A DNA stretch of 64,000 bases. It comes from Cryptomeria japonica. Its lineage: Eukaryota; Streptophyta; Pinopsida; Cupressales; Cupressaceae. The translations under genes were made by a program, and so were the position numbers. The stretch is taken from positions 311,441,235 to 311,505,234 of the forward strand of contig NC_081405.1 in the NCBI RefSeq assembly GCF_030272615.1, written 5' to 3'. The number at the start of each line of letters is the position of its first letter. Position 1 is the first letter of the stretch. The notes beneath the pieces are model-generated. The model saw nothing but the letters and a program-made list of their open reading frames with translations. It did not search any database and was not told the DNA's origin. This document shows, one piece after another, positions 1-12,194 of the stretch.

Positions 1-1
1 A

Positions 2-541
2 GCGGCAGTAGGTGGTATAGAGGATGTTAGGCAACCTACCCAGAGGTGGAGATCTGATGTTCTACCTCCATCGGCGCCTCAGATAGAGACATGTATAGGT
101 GGGACCATGACACATGTACCCATTCATATTAGGGTACCCACCCATCGACAAGATTCGTAGATAAGAGTGATACAAGTCTTAGTGCAGGAGTTGTAGGCAC
201 AAGTGTTAGCAGAACAACGCCAAATTACACAAATTATGGCAGAGCAGGTTATAGAGAGAGAGTACCAGGGCTGGGCAGAGGATCTTGCTAAGAGATTGGA
301 GAGAGCAACAATTGGTGCCCCAATGTAGGACATGTTGAGGGACATATAGTATATGACCAAGGAGGTGGAGTACTAAAAGCATTTATACGAGGAGGTGGTC
401 CCTAGAGATCATAGAGCTCCTAGCTATGCAGCCAGTCAATCTGCTCCCAGTCATACAAGGACAAAGAGTAGAGGTGTTACAGGGCCTAACCGATGTGATC
501 CACCTGGTGGAGATCCAGGGACTGGGACATCTACTATGAGA
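2..541 (+). pseudogene. Decayed reading frame with coiled-coil-like C-terminus, unknown
   Basis: One plus frame stays readable from base 2 to a TAG at about 539 apart from five internal stops (four TAG, one TAA), each plausibly a former CAG or CAA glutamine codon. The readable part has a Gln/Glu/Leu-rich helical stretch around AEQRQITQIMAEQ and AKRLERA, then EVEY.KHLYEEV, then a Ser/Pro/Arg/Gly-rich tail ending in GDPGTGTSTMR. I do not recognise the family. A helical region followed by a low-complexity tail is common in plant transposon-associated proteins, but that is only an analogy. It runs off the left edge, so the N-terminus is missing, and it lies antisense to the gypsy element on its right. 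Confidence 0.4.
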
Positions 542-630
542 TAGTCTGCCTCAGGAGATAGTCATACCTAAGAGACCTGTCTCTATTGTATTTTGACAGA
601 CATGATATCCCTTGTACATTTCGACCATTT

Positions 631-651
631 TATATATATATATATATATAT
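631..651. repeat. (TA)10 microsatellite
   Basis: Uninterrupted alternating TA over about 20 bases, just after the decayed frame at 2-541. Confidence 0.9.
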
Positions 652-826
652 AGCACTAATTTTATCTGATCCACATGTGTTATTGATGATGATTAATGAT
701 ATGCATTGATATGATGATTTTATGATGATGTTGTGATGCTTAGATAATAATACTCTTGATTTTGATGATGATGTATGATTTATGATGAGATGAGAATGTG
801 ATGATGTATTTGCATTGATTTATTTG

Positions 827-982
827 ATATATGATAATGATAATGATGTGAGATGTATCTTGAAAATGAGATATATGATAATGATAATGATATGAGATGT
901 ATCTTTAAAATGAGATGTATGATAATGATAATGATGTGAGATGTATCGTGAAAATGAGAAGTATGATAATGATAATGATGTG
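827..982. repeat. 44-bp minisatellite, about 3.5 copies
   Basis: Copies start at 827, 871, 915 and 959 (last partial). Each begins ATATATGATAATGATAATGA or a close variant and ends in AAAATGAG, with only a few substitutions between copies. It lies on the 3' side of the Tat-type element G. Tandem repeats in the 3' UTR are known for Tat/Ogre elements, so membership in G is plausible but unproven. Confidence 0.85.
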
Positions 983-1149
983 ATACTAATGCAAGATTAA
1001 GATGATATGCAACTAATAAGTTTTTTGTTTTTTTTTAATGATATGTAACTAAATGCAAGGTGATATGTATCTAAATGATCACTTTAATTCTCTCACTGTC
1101 ATTTCTATTAGTCACTTGTTTGTGCTCTATTTTTGTTTGTCATCATTGA

Positions 1150-1293
1150 GGTTTTGATATTTTGAAAGTTTATACAAGCACAATGGTATAATTGAACCAT
1201 AATGACCTGAGTAAACTTTACATGGATTTTTGATATTGCAAGACAACATAAGCATTGAGGTATAATTGAACCAAGACGACCTGAGTGTTGCTT
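1150..1293. repeat. Two imperfect tandem units of about 75 bp
   Basis: Both units contain TTTTGATATT, then about 25 bases later GGTATAATTGAACCA, then GACCTGAGT. The shared blocks are offset by 74-76 bases (for example GGTATAATTGAACCA at 1185 and 1259). Confidence 0.65.
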
Positions 1294-2129
1294 GCATAAA
1301 ACAAACAAGAGTTAACCATTTGTACGTTCAAACTGAAAAATATCTTCAATGATATGTTTCCAATCATGTCTCAAGACAAATTTGCACCGTATGAATGATC
1401 GCCTCATAGACAGAAAAACCAAAAATATTAGATTCCTTTGTTGCTTTCTCTAGCTAGATGCATCCTTGAGTAGCTTAGGAGATCTAATGATTCAAAATTT
1501 AAGATACAAAGTAGTCAAAACTTCATGCTAGATGCAAAACAAATTATATTTCTGAAAATAATCCATTATGTGTCTGTTAAAGTTGTAGTTGGATAATGGT
1601 CTTGTTTTCTATCCTAATGAGCAGTTGTTGACATTGTTTCCTTAGCATGCTGAGATCCCTTTTATTTGAAATGTTTAAAGTGAGAGGAATGTTGCCCCTA
1701 TTCCCAGATATCTATTAATGTGGATATACACATTGATTACCAAGCCATGGTGGGATATAATATGGATAAGCATATTTGGATAATCAAGGACAATGACTAT
1801 GCTAAGTATGTATGGGATAGTGCTGCATGAATAAGTGTTGGGCGATGGCCATTAGCTTTGACTTGGATGGTTCAAAGATATGAGTACAGATAGATAGAGG
1901 AGTTGGTCTCTCACAAATAGCGCCTGTTGCTTGGTTTTCACTACCTGGTTTATTGCACTTTTTTTGTTTTGCTTTTGATTTTTTAGTATTTTTCTGATTT
2001 TTTAATTTTCTGTATTTTTTTCGGTTTTTTTGTGCATTGGATGACTTAAATGTAGATTTTTTTTAGATGGATTTTGTTGGCTGTCTTGTCAAGCACATCT
2101 CCTTTCGAGGTTGTTAACTAATATGTGCC

Positions 2130-3300
2130 TGATTTGTAGGCTAATATGATAGAAAAGGGACTCGACCAGTTAGGTTCAACCTTCTCCTTCTTTTCTCGAT
2201 CTTGTTGATTTCTTGGATTTTCTTTTAGTATGAGATCACTGACTTTGAAAGCCTTAGGGATGACTCTATGATTATAACTTTTGCATATTCACTACTGGTA
2301 TGCCTTGAGATGGTCATAGTCATGTTGTCATTTTTCATCAAGAAGCTCTAGTTCATGCAACCTGTTTACCCGATATTCCTCATCTGGTATGAGGCCCTTC
2401 AAAGATACTCTGACAAAGGGTATTTCTACTTTAAGAGGTAGAATTGCTTCTAATCCATACACCAATGAATATGGCGTAGCCCCTGTAGGTGTCTGAATGC
2501 TAGTCCTATATGCCCAGAGTGTTGGATTGAGTTGTACATTCCAATCCTTACTCACATCATTTACTATTTTCTTGAGGATTTGCAGGATTGTTTTATTTGA
2601 TGCTTCTGCTTGACCATTCCCTTGTGGGTAGTAAGGTGTAGAGAAGCGATGTTGGATTTTGAATCTTTCACATAGCTCTCATACAGCTTGATTTTTGAAA
2701 GGATGCCCATTGTTGGTGATGATGGAACTGTAAATGCCATATCTACAAATGATATAATTGAGAATAAAAGAGGCAATTTATTTTCCAGTTACTGTGGTCA
2801 TTGAGACTGCTTCAATCCACTTTGTGAAATACTCTCTTGCAGTGATAATGAACTTGTGTCCATTTGAAGAAGAAGGATGGATTATCCCTACTAAATCAAG
2901 TCTCCATTGACAAAAAATCCAAGATGTGGTAAACGACTGCAGCTCTTGTGCTGGTGCATGGATAAGATTGCCATGAATTTGTCACTTAGGACATTTCTTT
3001 ACAAATTGATAAGATTCTTTCTCCATTGTCGGCTAGTAATATTCCATTCTCAGAAGTTTCTTGGCGAGAGTAGGGCCACTTGAATGCATTCCATAGATAC
3101 CCTTATGAAGCTCGTGTAAGGCAGAGTCAGATTCATTAAGATTGAGGCAATGAAGAAGAGTACCATCTAGACCTTGACAGTAAAGGGTGTCAGCAGTTAA
3201 GGTATAACAGGCATCTTGCTAGATGAAGCTGCATTTTTGGTTAAAGGATAGGTTGAGTGGTAGGGTATTGTTCTCAAGCTATTCATAGATTATCCCGTAT
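2130..3300 (-). pseudogene. Element G integrase
   Basis: The zinc-binding region reads H.LHKGIYGMHSSG, then KKCPK.QIHGN with one cysteine lost. The core follows with W.LDLVGIIHP (first catalytic Asp), ITNNGHPF (second Asp position now Asn) and GNGQAEASNK (Glu kept). Downstream are the Ty3/gypsy signatures LWAYRTS and TPYSLVYGLEAILP at 2330-2555, then a C-terminal stretch matching the usual KVEPNW-type end near 2150. TAG and TAA stops interrupt it at several points. It would insert the cDNA into the genome, but this copy is inactive given the stops and the changed Asp. Confidence 0.88.
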
Positions 3301-3500
3301 AAAGGGAAGTTTGAACTGGTTAGGGCATAGATGACTTGGGATGTAGAATTGTCATAGGCTGGGGGAAACAATTGCTCTACTAGGAACTCGTAACGACTCT
3401 GTTTCTCTAGAATTTGCAGCAGTGAAGCAATAGTGGCCATTGCATCGACTCTTCTATTGTCCAACCTTGGTATTTGCTCAAAGGTGATGTGTACAAAGTA

Positions 3501-3943
3501 CTATTTGAAATCATCCACCATTCTCTTATAGGGCATTAATTTATCATCCTTTATCTGATATTCATTGTTGATTTGATTGATGACTAATTGAGAATCTCCA
3601 TAGACTCTCAATTCCATGATTCTCCATTCTACAACCATTTTGATTCTTGTGACTAGGGCTTCATATTTAATGATGTTGTTGGTGCATGGAAACATCAGTC
3701 TATAAGATCATGGATTTGTGTGCCCTTTTGGAGTGATGAACAAGATTCCGACACCTGATCCATGTTGTGTATAGGATCCATCAAAGTACAGGGTCCATTG
3801 TTTGGGTGTGACAGTGAGGACATCCATGTCCAGAAATTCCTCCTGCATTGGTTGTTTATCTGGTAGTGGTGCTTCAGCCAGTTGATCTGCAATGACCTGT
3901 CCTTTGATAGCCTGACATTTTGTGTACTAGATATCAAACTCAC
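3501..3943 (-). pseudogene. Element G second, archaeal-type RNase H (aRNH)
   Basis: Two frames carry it. The N-terminal half, in another frame, gives a QWTLYFDGSYTQHG-like first catalytic Asp block around 3790; the C-terminal half at 3501-3695 has NNIIKYEALVTRI (catalytic Glu position) and YGDSQLVINQINNEY (catalytic Asp). The order after RT and the ordinary RNase H and before integrase is the dual RNase H arrangement known in the plant Tat lineage. A frameshift near 3695 and stops make it non-functional. Confidence 0.82.
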
Positions 3944-3949
3944 TGAGAA

Positions 3950-4400
3950 TCATGACCCATTTAGCCAATCGTCATGTAAGAGCTTCTTTGCTGAATAAAT
4001 ACTTGAGAGGATCATTTTTTTCTACCAGATTGATTATGTGAGCTAGCATGTAGTGGCATAACTTTTGAGAGGAGAATACCATAGCTAAGCAAGCCTTCTC
4101 AATGAATGTATATTTTAGCTCATATCCATTTAATGTTCTGCTAATGTAATATATAGTCCTTCTTGATCTTCTTGTGCTAGCAATTCCCCCAATGATACTT
4201 TTGTTGTTGAGATGTAGAGGATGAGCGACTTCCCTTCTATTGGTGGTACTAAAATTGACAAATTCATTAGATATTGCTTGAGTTGGTGAAATGATTATGC
4301 ACAATTGTCTTCCCATCTAAAAGGTATATTTTTATGGAGAAAATGATTGAAAGGAACATTTATCAGCTAGTTGGGCTATGAATCACCTGATGGATTGTAG
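3950..4400 (-). pseudogene. Element G retroviral-type RNase H, degenerate
   Basis: The readable part at 3972-4316 contains YYISRTLNGYELKYT, IEKACLAMVFSSQKL and LKYLFSKEALT, the connection and RNase H segment that normally follows gypsy RT (...YYVSR.L...E..Y...EK..LA.V.A...L..Y). In Tat elements this domain is often catalytically degenerate, which fits the poor conservation here. Confidence 0.75.
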
Positions 4401-4571
4401 TCGTCCTTGTAGAGATCTGAGTTGGCTAATGTTCCATGGAGGTGGCATCTCCATGATGACTTGTACCTTTTCTGGATCTACTTCAATGCCCTTTTTTGAC
4501 ACAATGTAGCCTAATAGTTTTCCTGATGTAACCTTGAAGACACACTTTGTAGGGTTTAGTTTGACCTTGAA

Positions 4572-5450
4572 CTATTCCAATATTTGAAAGATTTTATCTA
4601 ATATGCCTAGATGTTCTACTCGGGTGAATGATTCAGCCAGTAAATCATCCACATAGTCCTCCATGAAGGTATGCATCATATCGTGGAAGATTTTCATCAT
4701 GGCTATTTGATAAGCTGCCCCAGCATTCTTCAAGCCAAAAGGCATGATGTTCCAACAATACATTCCCCATGGACAAGTGAATGCATTTTTATCCTGATCC
4801 TTTGGGGTTATCTTGATTTGATTATAGCCAGAGAAACTGTCCATTAATGATAAAATTGCATGGCCTTCTGTTAGATCCATAATTATGTCGATGATGGACA
4901 AAGGAAAGTCATCCTTTGGACATGATTTGTTGACATCTCTAAAATATGTGCATATTCTGATGCTTCTATCAAGTTTTGAAATTGGTACAATGTTTGAAAT
5001 CCATTCAGCATAGTCTATAGGTTGAATGAATCTAAAGTCTAATAACTTCTTTAGTCTAGCTTTGACCAACAATGCCACATGTAGATTCATCTTTCTTAAT
5101 TTCTATTTCATCGGCTTAGCTCCTAGAGTGATGGATAAATGATGCATGATCAGGTTCAGATCTATTCCAGGCATATCAATATAGGACCAAGCAAAATTGA
5201 TTTGATTTTCTTTGAATAATTTGATAAAATCTGGTTGCTCTTCTTTTTTCAGTGATTCTGCTAGGTGTATGGTTTTGATTGCTACTTTAGTACCGATGTT
5301 TATTGATTGAGTTGGCTCAATCAATATGGGTGACCTTTCTTGATAGTGTTTAGGAAAAGTGTCAAGTCTCCCATCCTTAGGTGCCTTAAAAGGGTTTTCA
5401 CTTGCAGATGCGTCCTTTATTTTTTCTCTTTTCTGATCTAATACTGCCAT
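4572..5450 (-). pseudogene. Element G reverse transcriptase
   Basis: The N-terminal segment (5103-5450) has INFAWSYIDMPGID and HHLSITLGAKP, the standard lead-in to gypsy RT. After one in-frame stop the core (4572-5090) shows WISNIVPISK, RICTYFRDVNKSCPKDDFPL, HAILSLMDSFSGYNQI, TPKDQDKNAFTCPWG, MPFGLKNAGAAYQ and YVDDLLAES. The YVDD active-site aspartates and the upstream D in LMDSFSGY are kept. The domain then loses frame before RNase H. Confidence 0.92.
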
Positions 5451-6943
5451 TGAGTGGTTTTCAGCATTAGACCCTTTGTTTCTTTCATTTTTGCGACTGA
5501 GATACTTGGCACTCCCTAGATTACATATATCGTTATTTTGTTCGTTGGTAGAGCATGTTTCCAGATTGACTGTACATAGATACTAGACAATGGATTCATC
5601 ATCTGGGAAAATGGGTATATCATGGTGTTCAGGTTCTTCCTAGTCTATCAAATCAAGAAATATGAGTGGTAGAGAGTCATTTGGTGGGTTGAGATCAGTT
5701 GTGGTAAGTGTCATGATAGAGGTAGTGTTATAGTTGTTTGGGATGCTAGTTAGGTTTATGATATTGTCAAGGTCTTCAATAGTATCATCTTTGATGTAGA
5801 ATTGTTTGTATTGTTGTTGCTCATTCTCCTTAGCCTTGTAGATATGTCATGGTGTGAATTCAAGTGATAGAGACTCTGCGCTTGGTCCCTCTTGAGATAG
5901 GGGTGTGGGTGAATGGATAGTACCTACCTTGCTATCCTCAGTAATATCTGAACATCTAGCCCATTCATATAGTATTGTCCTAGAGTCTCTCACTGCTTCT
6001 AATAGGTATGTTGTAGGGTGAGAAAAGATCTCTGACAATTGATTCTAGTTTTGTAGCTTTTTCTGATTCAGAATCAGAGCCTGCTTGTACTCTTTGCATT
6101 TGTTCATACACTGTTTCTCCTCAGGGAGTAGGAATTTCTTCGGGTGGTGGCTTTGGTTTGGTTTGATCAGGTTCTCACACATGATGCACTTTCTTATAAG
6201 AGCCTTCTTCCCTTTGAATGCCTAGTTCCTCTTTTCATTTGTCTTTTTCCTGACGTTCTTTCCTTGTCATTTCTATTTCTTGGTGTAGTGCCTCTTGCCA
6301 TGAGTTTTCATTGTATTTCTTCTTTTCTCTCCACTAAGGTATCTGGTACTTATTTTGTTTTTGCCTAGGTGGTATACTATGTCTATATTCCAATACTTGT
6401 TTGTCTCATGAAAATTGTGAAGGAGGTTGTAGAGGGTTTGTAATGTCTTCCTGATGCTTTCCTATAGGTCCTTTGTCATTGTATCCCATCTATTGCATGA
6501 CCATAATCCTTTTTCATATTGTTGTATTGATATGGCCACCTCTAGGGTAGCAGCTCTGACTTCTTCTTAATCCTTGTATAGCCAACTAAGGATGTCCTTC
6601 TCTTCTGATTCATTTGCCAGTGTGCCCAATTGGATAAATTTGCCATCAAATTTGGTGATGGGTTGTGTTGCTTGATGTGCTGATGTAGAAGGTTGTCCAT
6701 ATAATTTTGGCGATATTAGCAATTTTGATAGACACATGGGTTCAAAAGAGTATTCCCCCATGCCTGATCTTTGATTTTCATCTTTTGTTTGAAGTCTATT
6801 GATAAAGACTTGAGTTTTTCTTGATGATGATCGAATGCTGAGGAAGATTGGGCTTCCCTATTGTGTGGAACTAGGCTTTCTTGAGCTGCCCCCATAGCAT
6901 TGCAATGCTGAAAGTAATTATTATCAGCAAATATGGAAATTTC
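5451..6943 (-). other. Element G spacer between protease and RT
   Basis: Decayed coding sequence in several minus frames, including readable stretches at 5847-6038 (HPTTYLLEAVRDSRTILYEW) and 6567-6761 (SKLLISPKLYGQPS). No enzyme motif was recognised. Tat-type elements commonly have a poorly conserved linker here. Plus-strand frames in the stretch (for example 6144-6368) are treated as shadows. Confidence 0.5.
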
Positions 6944-7609
6944 CTATCCATTGTACGGGAACTTGATACACTGATGGTATGTTGAAGGCACTTCTTGCAT
7001 TTCATGTATCCAAGGATGACCCAATAAAATATTGTATTTTAAGTCTATGTCTAAGACTTGGCACATAGTGTCCTTTTGTATTGGTTCTACCTGAATAGGT
7101 AGTATCACTGTTCCTTTGGATGACCATTCTTCATCATCATAGGCTTTGATGGTGATCTTCTTGTTTGGATCAATAGATTTCTCAGAGAAGCCCAATGCAC
7201 AGATAAGCTTTAAAGTACAGATATTGAGACCAATTCCTCCATCTATTAACACTCTTTTAACTTGATGTTTATATACTAAGAATTCGATATGGAGAAGAGT
7301 GTTATGCAAATGATTCAAGGAAACAACATCATGTTCGGAAAAGGTAAGATTATGAGGTCCTATCATATGAGCCACCATGGCTTGGAATCTATCAATGTCC
7401 AGATCTTTAGGAATGTTTGTTTCGACAAGTGCTTGATCTAAGATGTCTTTGTGTTTTGGTGAGAGTTTGAGTAACTTGAGTATGGATATTTGAGCAGGAG
7501 TTCTCCATAGTTGATCAACCAAATTATATTGAGTCTTGGGGATAGTTATGGATGTGGATTTATTCCCTTTCAAGACATATTTTTGTGCTTTGGTTGTCAC
7601 ATTGATCAA
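6944..7609 (-). pseudogene. Element G aspartic protease region
   Basis: The 221-residue frame has the active-site-like VLIDGGIGLNICTL (canonical D-S/N-G-S changed to D-G-G-I), then a flap region and YNILLGHPWIHEM followed by STYHQCIKFPYNG. That tail is characteristic of Tat/Ogre proteases. The N-terminal part (LVDQLWRTPAQISILKLL, VAHMIG) is the usual linker from gag. It would cut the gag-pol polyprotein. The frame is open, but the altered active site and the rest of the element argue against activity. Confidence 0.87.
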
Positions 7610-9362
7610 TACATGTTCTTACTTGTCCTTGATTTTATGACATTTATTTGGTTGTCATCTGTCGATATGTGATTGATAGTGTTATTGTACAGGTGATTTT
7701 TTTGAGCTCCTCCAATATCATTTGATGTTGAAGCTCCTCCCTTATTGTAATTCAGTAGATGATTTTTAAAGGTGTCATGGTCACCATTTGTTTTGAGACC
7801 ATCAACTGTTAAATCACCTCTATCAAAAATGTCCTGAATGATGTTCTTAAGCCTCATACAATTATTTGTGTGATGTCCTTTGTTTCGATGAAAATCATAG
7901 AAATGTGAGTCATTCCACCAAGGTGGTTGACCTGGGGTTCAAAGTTGTTTATGGCTGGCAATATGATGATATTATTCACCAAGAGTTCTCAAAACGTTGA
8001 TTCTAAGGTTTTCCCTAATGGTGCGTAGATGTGTCTATACGGGAAAGTGTTGGTGTTACCTCTCTGGTTTGCATTATTCCCTCGATTAGTGTTGTTGCCT
8101 TGATTATTGTTGTTGCCTTGGTTGGTGTTGTTGGATTTTGAAGTCAAAGGTCCTTGATTGATATTCTATGGATAATTGTTAGTTCTTTGATTAACACCTT
8201 TTTGATTTTTGTTAGATGGTGGGTTACCTAATAAAGCCAACACTAATTGTTTGTACTTCACATTATTAGCATCCACTACCCTATTGTTAACAATGTTTTT
8301 GTTCCTTTTTCAAAATTTGGATTTATCTAAAGTGTTGTTGTTGTTTGGATTGTTAAAGGGGTTAGTGTTTGATGAGTTAACTCCTTCCTTAAGGAAATTC
8401 AATGTTCCTTTCTTAATGCAGGCTTCCTCCACTTGGATTCCATTTTCTATCAACTTGGCAAAAGATGGTATGCATTGGAGTTTGAGTTGATAACTCATCT
8501 CACTATTTAGATTATCGATAAAGATCTCCATCTTCTTATTTTCAAGAATGTCTTGAGGATATCTTGAAACCATGCATCTACACCACTGAAGAAACACCGC
8601 AAATGTTTCATTGTTCTTTTGTTTGGTGTTACACACATCCAACATAGTGATTGTGTGTTGAATGTTATAGGAGTACTGCATGATAAATTTGTTTACCAAC
8701 TCATCAAATGATCTGATGGGAGGTGTGAGTTTAGATAACCACTCCACTATTTTCCCTCCCAAAATTCTTAAGAATAGTCTCATTAAGTAAGTGTCATTGT
8801 GAGAAAACTCTAGGCTTATGGTACAAAATTCCCGAACGTGATCGCAGAGATCAATTTTACCACCATACTGAAAAGATACCATGTTCAATCTCCTATCAAA
8901 AGGATAAGGACATATCTCATCGAAGGAGTATCACACTGTGGTTCGTTGTTGCATGTCTTGCATTTGCCTTTGCAGCATTTGGATTTGTTGTGTAAGAGTG
9001 ACAATGGGTGCATTTGTACATCTAGGGAGAGCTTCCTCCCTTTTATTAAGATTGACCCGTTTGTGGGCATGGTTGTGTTTAGGGGTGTTTTTTTTCTCGT
9101 GTATGTTTTCCAGATTGTGTGTTTCTTCTTCTCTTTGTTGGTCTTGATAGGCATAATTTCTAGACCTTGTTCTAAAAATTCTTTCGTCTACATTTCTTAA
9201 ATTTTTGGTATCGAACTCTTCAGGAAGTCTAACTCCTTTGCTAGTTAGCATGAGTAGACATTTTTCCTTGTTTGCTTCAATAAGTCTTTCCATGAGCCTT
9301 TGGAGTGATGGGTTTCCTCGACACTCTTGGAGAGGTTCCTTGGTGATCTTTTTTTCGCCCAT
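7606..9362 (-). pseudogene. Element G gag (capsid and nucleocapsid-like)
   Basis: N-terminal part (8931-9362): charged, ending in a Gln/Met-rich helix (QQIQMLQRQMQDMQQR). Capsid core (8310-8888) has FSHNDTYLMRLFLRIL, WLSKLTPPIRSFDELV, FIMQYSYNIQ and FAVFLQWCRCM, matching the retrotransposon gag core. An Asn-rich linker is encoded around 8080-8330. Near 7860-7920 the sequence reads FYDFHRNKGHHTNNCMRLKN, the Tat-type zinc-knuckle-like motif with its first Cys missing. The first Met at 9362 is only the best readable start. Several frames and stops break it. Confidence 0.85.
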
Positions 9363-10303
9363 ATTGGCATACTCATAAAAAATGGTTGGATAATCTATGA
9401 CCCATACTTGATTCTAGTTGTGATTCTCTTTGTTTGATTCTCTGAGACCAAGTGATAGCGGGCATTTAGTAAATTTCTACCATGATGAATTCTCCGTCTT
9501 CTATGGGAGTTCTAGGTGGTGTTGGTGGTTTAGGTCAAGTTTTGTTATAGGTGATACAAAAATATGGGACTAGAGCAAGGTTGATCCTTCCTCCATGATT
9601 TAGGCATTGGTTGACTGCCGCTTTCTAAATGTAAGCCCTACTTCTTAAAGGTTCCTTGTCAAACTCATCTGTTTTGCCTTGGATATACAATCACATGTGA
9701 TGCAAGAATGCACGATGTGATGCAAAGAGTTGGTGATTGATGTAGATAAACTTGTTCCTTCTTGCAAGTGCCTTAGAACTAGGTTGTCTCTTCTTCAACT
9801 TAGTTTTATGATGAAGACTTTTTCTTCTCAAAATATGATGAGTGGTCATACACGAATGATTAAAGGTTTGACGTTGATGTTGGATTTAGATACTTTATTT
9901 GAAAACTCAAGTTTACTTTATCAAGTAGTGGTTTAGTTAGATTTTCCTCCATGACAAAGTGTGTCAAATGATATGGATAAAATTTTCCCGATATGGAAAC
10001 TTGATTTGACAACTTAAGGATTAAACTAGGTATGTTGTTTGAGATAGAATCCATTGGATGGTGAAACCTTGATCAATGTTATGATACTTCCTGGTTTTGT
10101 TGGATAAGTCTTATCTTGAGCTAGTTTAAGACTCAAATTTTTTTCTCTAAGGACGCCTTGTTGATTTTGGAATTGTTTTCTTTGATAATTTGATTCAGAT
10201 TTTGACTATTGAGTTTGACAAAAGACCTAAAAGGCTACTCAAGACTATTGATGGAATTTTCCTGAAAGGCCTGATTTGCTCTTTGTTTTTCTTGGTTTTA
10301 ATA

Positions 10304-10667
10304 TGCACTAAGATAAAGACCTAATGTGCTAATGAATGTTCCAGGATGTGCTATAGAAGATTCTCCATGCACTAAGATGCCTCTCCCACGAGCTGTTTTA
10401 GAATATTTGAAACTGACTTGGTTGGATGAGTTACATGCTAATATGTTCTTGGTACGTGCTACTGTTTGAGTTGAAAGCACTAAGATATGCCTCTGATGTG
10501 CCAAGCTAATGTTTAAATGCATTGGGCTGGTGCCAAAAAGTGCTACTAAAAGTTTTTACTAGTATGATACTGGTTATGTGCTAATATGATTTCAGAAAGC
10601 ACTATGTTTTGGTTGAAATGCACCACATAATGGTTGACATGCACTAGGAAGTTGCTCCTACGCGCTA
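10304..10667 (-). repeat. 21-bp periodic array, block 1 (about 17 units)
   Basis: A 7-base anchor of the form TGYRCTA recurs at 10304, 10325, 10347, 10368, 10389, 10434, 10455, 10476, 10497, 10518, 10539, 10577, 10598, 10619, 10640 and 10661. Spacing is 21 bases almost throughout, with small slips near 10347, 10434 and 10577 and degenerate units between. Fourteen bases separate the anchors and are not conserved. On the minus strand each unit reads as a heptad with a Leu-Ala/Val-His-like start (SLAHQRH, ILVHGES, SIAHPGT). Confidence 0.85.
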
Positions 10668-12194
10668 AGCTGCCCTGATTTATTTGCTTCTATTGTTTTT
10701 GGATTTTTAACACTTGTGTTTTGGATGGATGATTTTTTGAAAAATAAATTACAAACACAACATGAAAGAGATAACAATTTTACCTATGCTAGACAAGTCG
10801 TGTATGTTCTGTGAGGATGTGTTCAAATCCGCGATATTTTCATTGGTTTAGATAACATGTAATACAAATCAAGTAGACTCTTTATTCAAGGGTCATTAAC
10901 AACATCATAGCCCACTAGTCTCAATACTCTGTTAGCTCAAATAGACGTGTCACCCCCAAAGGGGCACCTATTTTTTTTTGCCTTTTGCTAGAAATTAACC
11001 CAAAGTGAATTGCTTCATAGTTGAGTAGTTATCTTGGGAGATATATGGTGAGTGACATTGGGGGTAGATTATTCCCTACCCTTGCAGTATGATGTTGAAA
11101 ATGTTTGGATACTGACTCGGCTCAAAGTTTCTAGTGTTAAGGTTCTTAATCAGACTTTTGTTCGGTCTTCAGTGATAAAATCCCTTGGGAGGCTTCCCAA
11201 CCTTTAGAACAAAGGCTTTACGTATCTTAAAGATATTGGGGGAAGGCTAATCATTGAGCAAAACCATTGAATGGGACTTTCGTCAGCCTCCACATTTGAT
11301 TATAGTGGGTTGGAACACTTGGCGATAAAGCCATTTCCCACTTAGGTCATTCCCCTCTCACCGGCCATTAATGGCACTCTAAGAGCAACTTGGGAGGGAA
11401 AGCCTGCTAAAGGATTTAAATGCTTGAAATAAAGAAATCTTTAAGAGTAGTTTGAATTTTTGGTCACCCAGTTAAGGGGAGAGCATATACCTTCCACTTT
11501 TGAGACAAGGCACACAAGTGTTATTTTTACTCCTTCAAAACAATGATTTTCTAATTTCTACTTGGAGATTTTGCTCCAAAAAGCATGGTGTTCTTTTTAA
11601 CTCTTCATAGCAATGATTTTCTATCTAAGAAAGTGAAAATACTGGTCAACAAAAGAAATTGCGATATTGGTTAACAAAAGTAAAGTCGATAAGTGAAAAT
11701 TTCCTCGCTTTGCATAAAATAAAGATGAGGTTCCTTTTATCCTTTGCGAAAATGAAAATGAGTTCTTTTTTTATGCACCAAGGGAAGACGAAGTTATTTT
11801 TACCTTTTGCAAACTAGAAATTAAATTTGCTTGTTCTTTTTTTAAACCCAAATTGAAGTGTTTTGCCTAACTTGCAAGAATGAAAAGTTTGCCTTTTTGT
11901 TCTTTTTATCCAACAATGAAGTTCTTTTTAAAACGTAAAGGAAGATGTTGCAAATTTTAAACCCAAAAGACAAGTGAGATTCTTTTCAATTTTAAAGAAA
12001 GTGAATTCTTTTTATCTAACTAAAAAGTTAGAAATAATTAATTTTTTTATTTTAACTTATTCCAAACTTGCAAGAAATGGTTAGGTACCTGCAAGAAGAA
12101 AGTTAGTGAAAACCAGAATCTAAGGTGAGCCTACACAAGCCTAAATTTTCTCCCCTCGGTTATGGTTTGTGCCTTTTTTTTTTTATCAGAGTCA

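Larger units (their letters stand above)
660..2100. other. AT-rich non-coding DNA, probably 3' UTR or 3' flank of element G
   Basis: No coding sequence is convincing here. The stretch holds GATGATAAT-type low-complexity DNA, two tandem repeats listed separately, and T-rich runs at 1955-2060 that read as A-rich purine tracts on the minus strand just after the integrase of element G. No copy of G's LTR end (plus-strand ending TATGTCTACA) was seen, so G's 3' LTR is either lost or lies left of the window. Confidence 0.5.
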
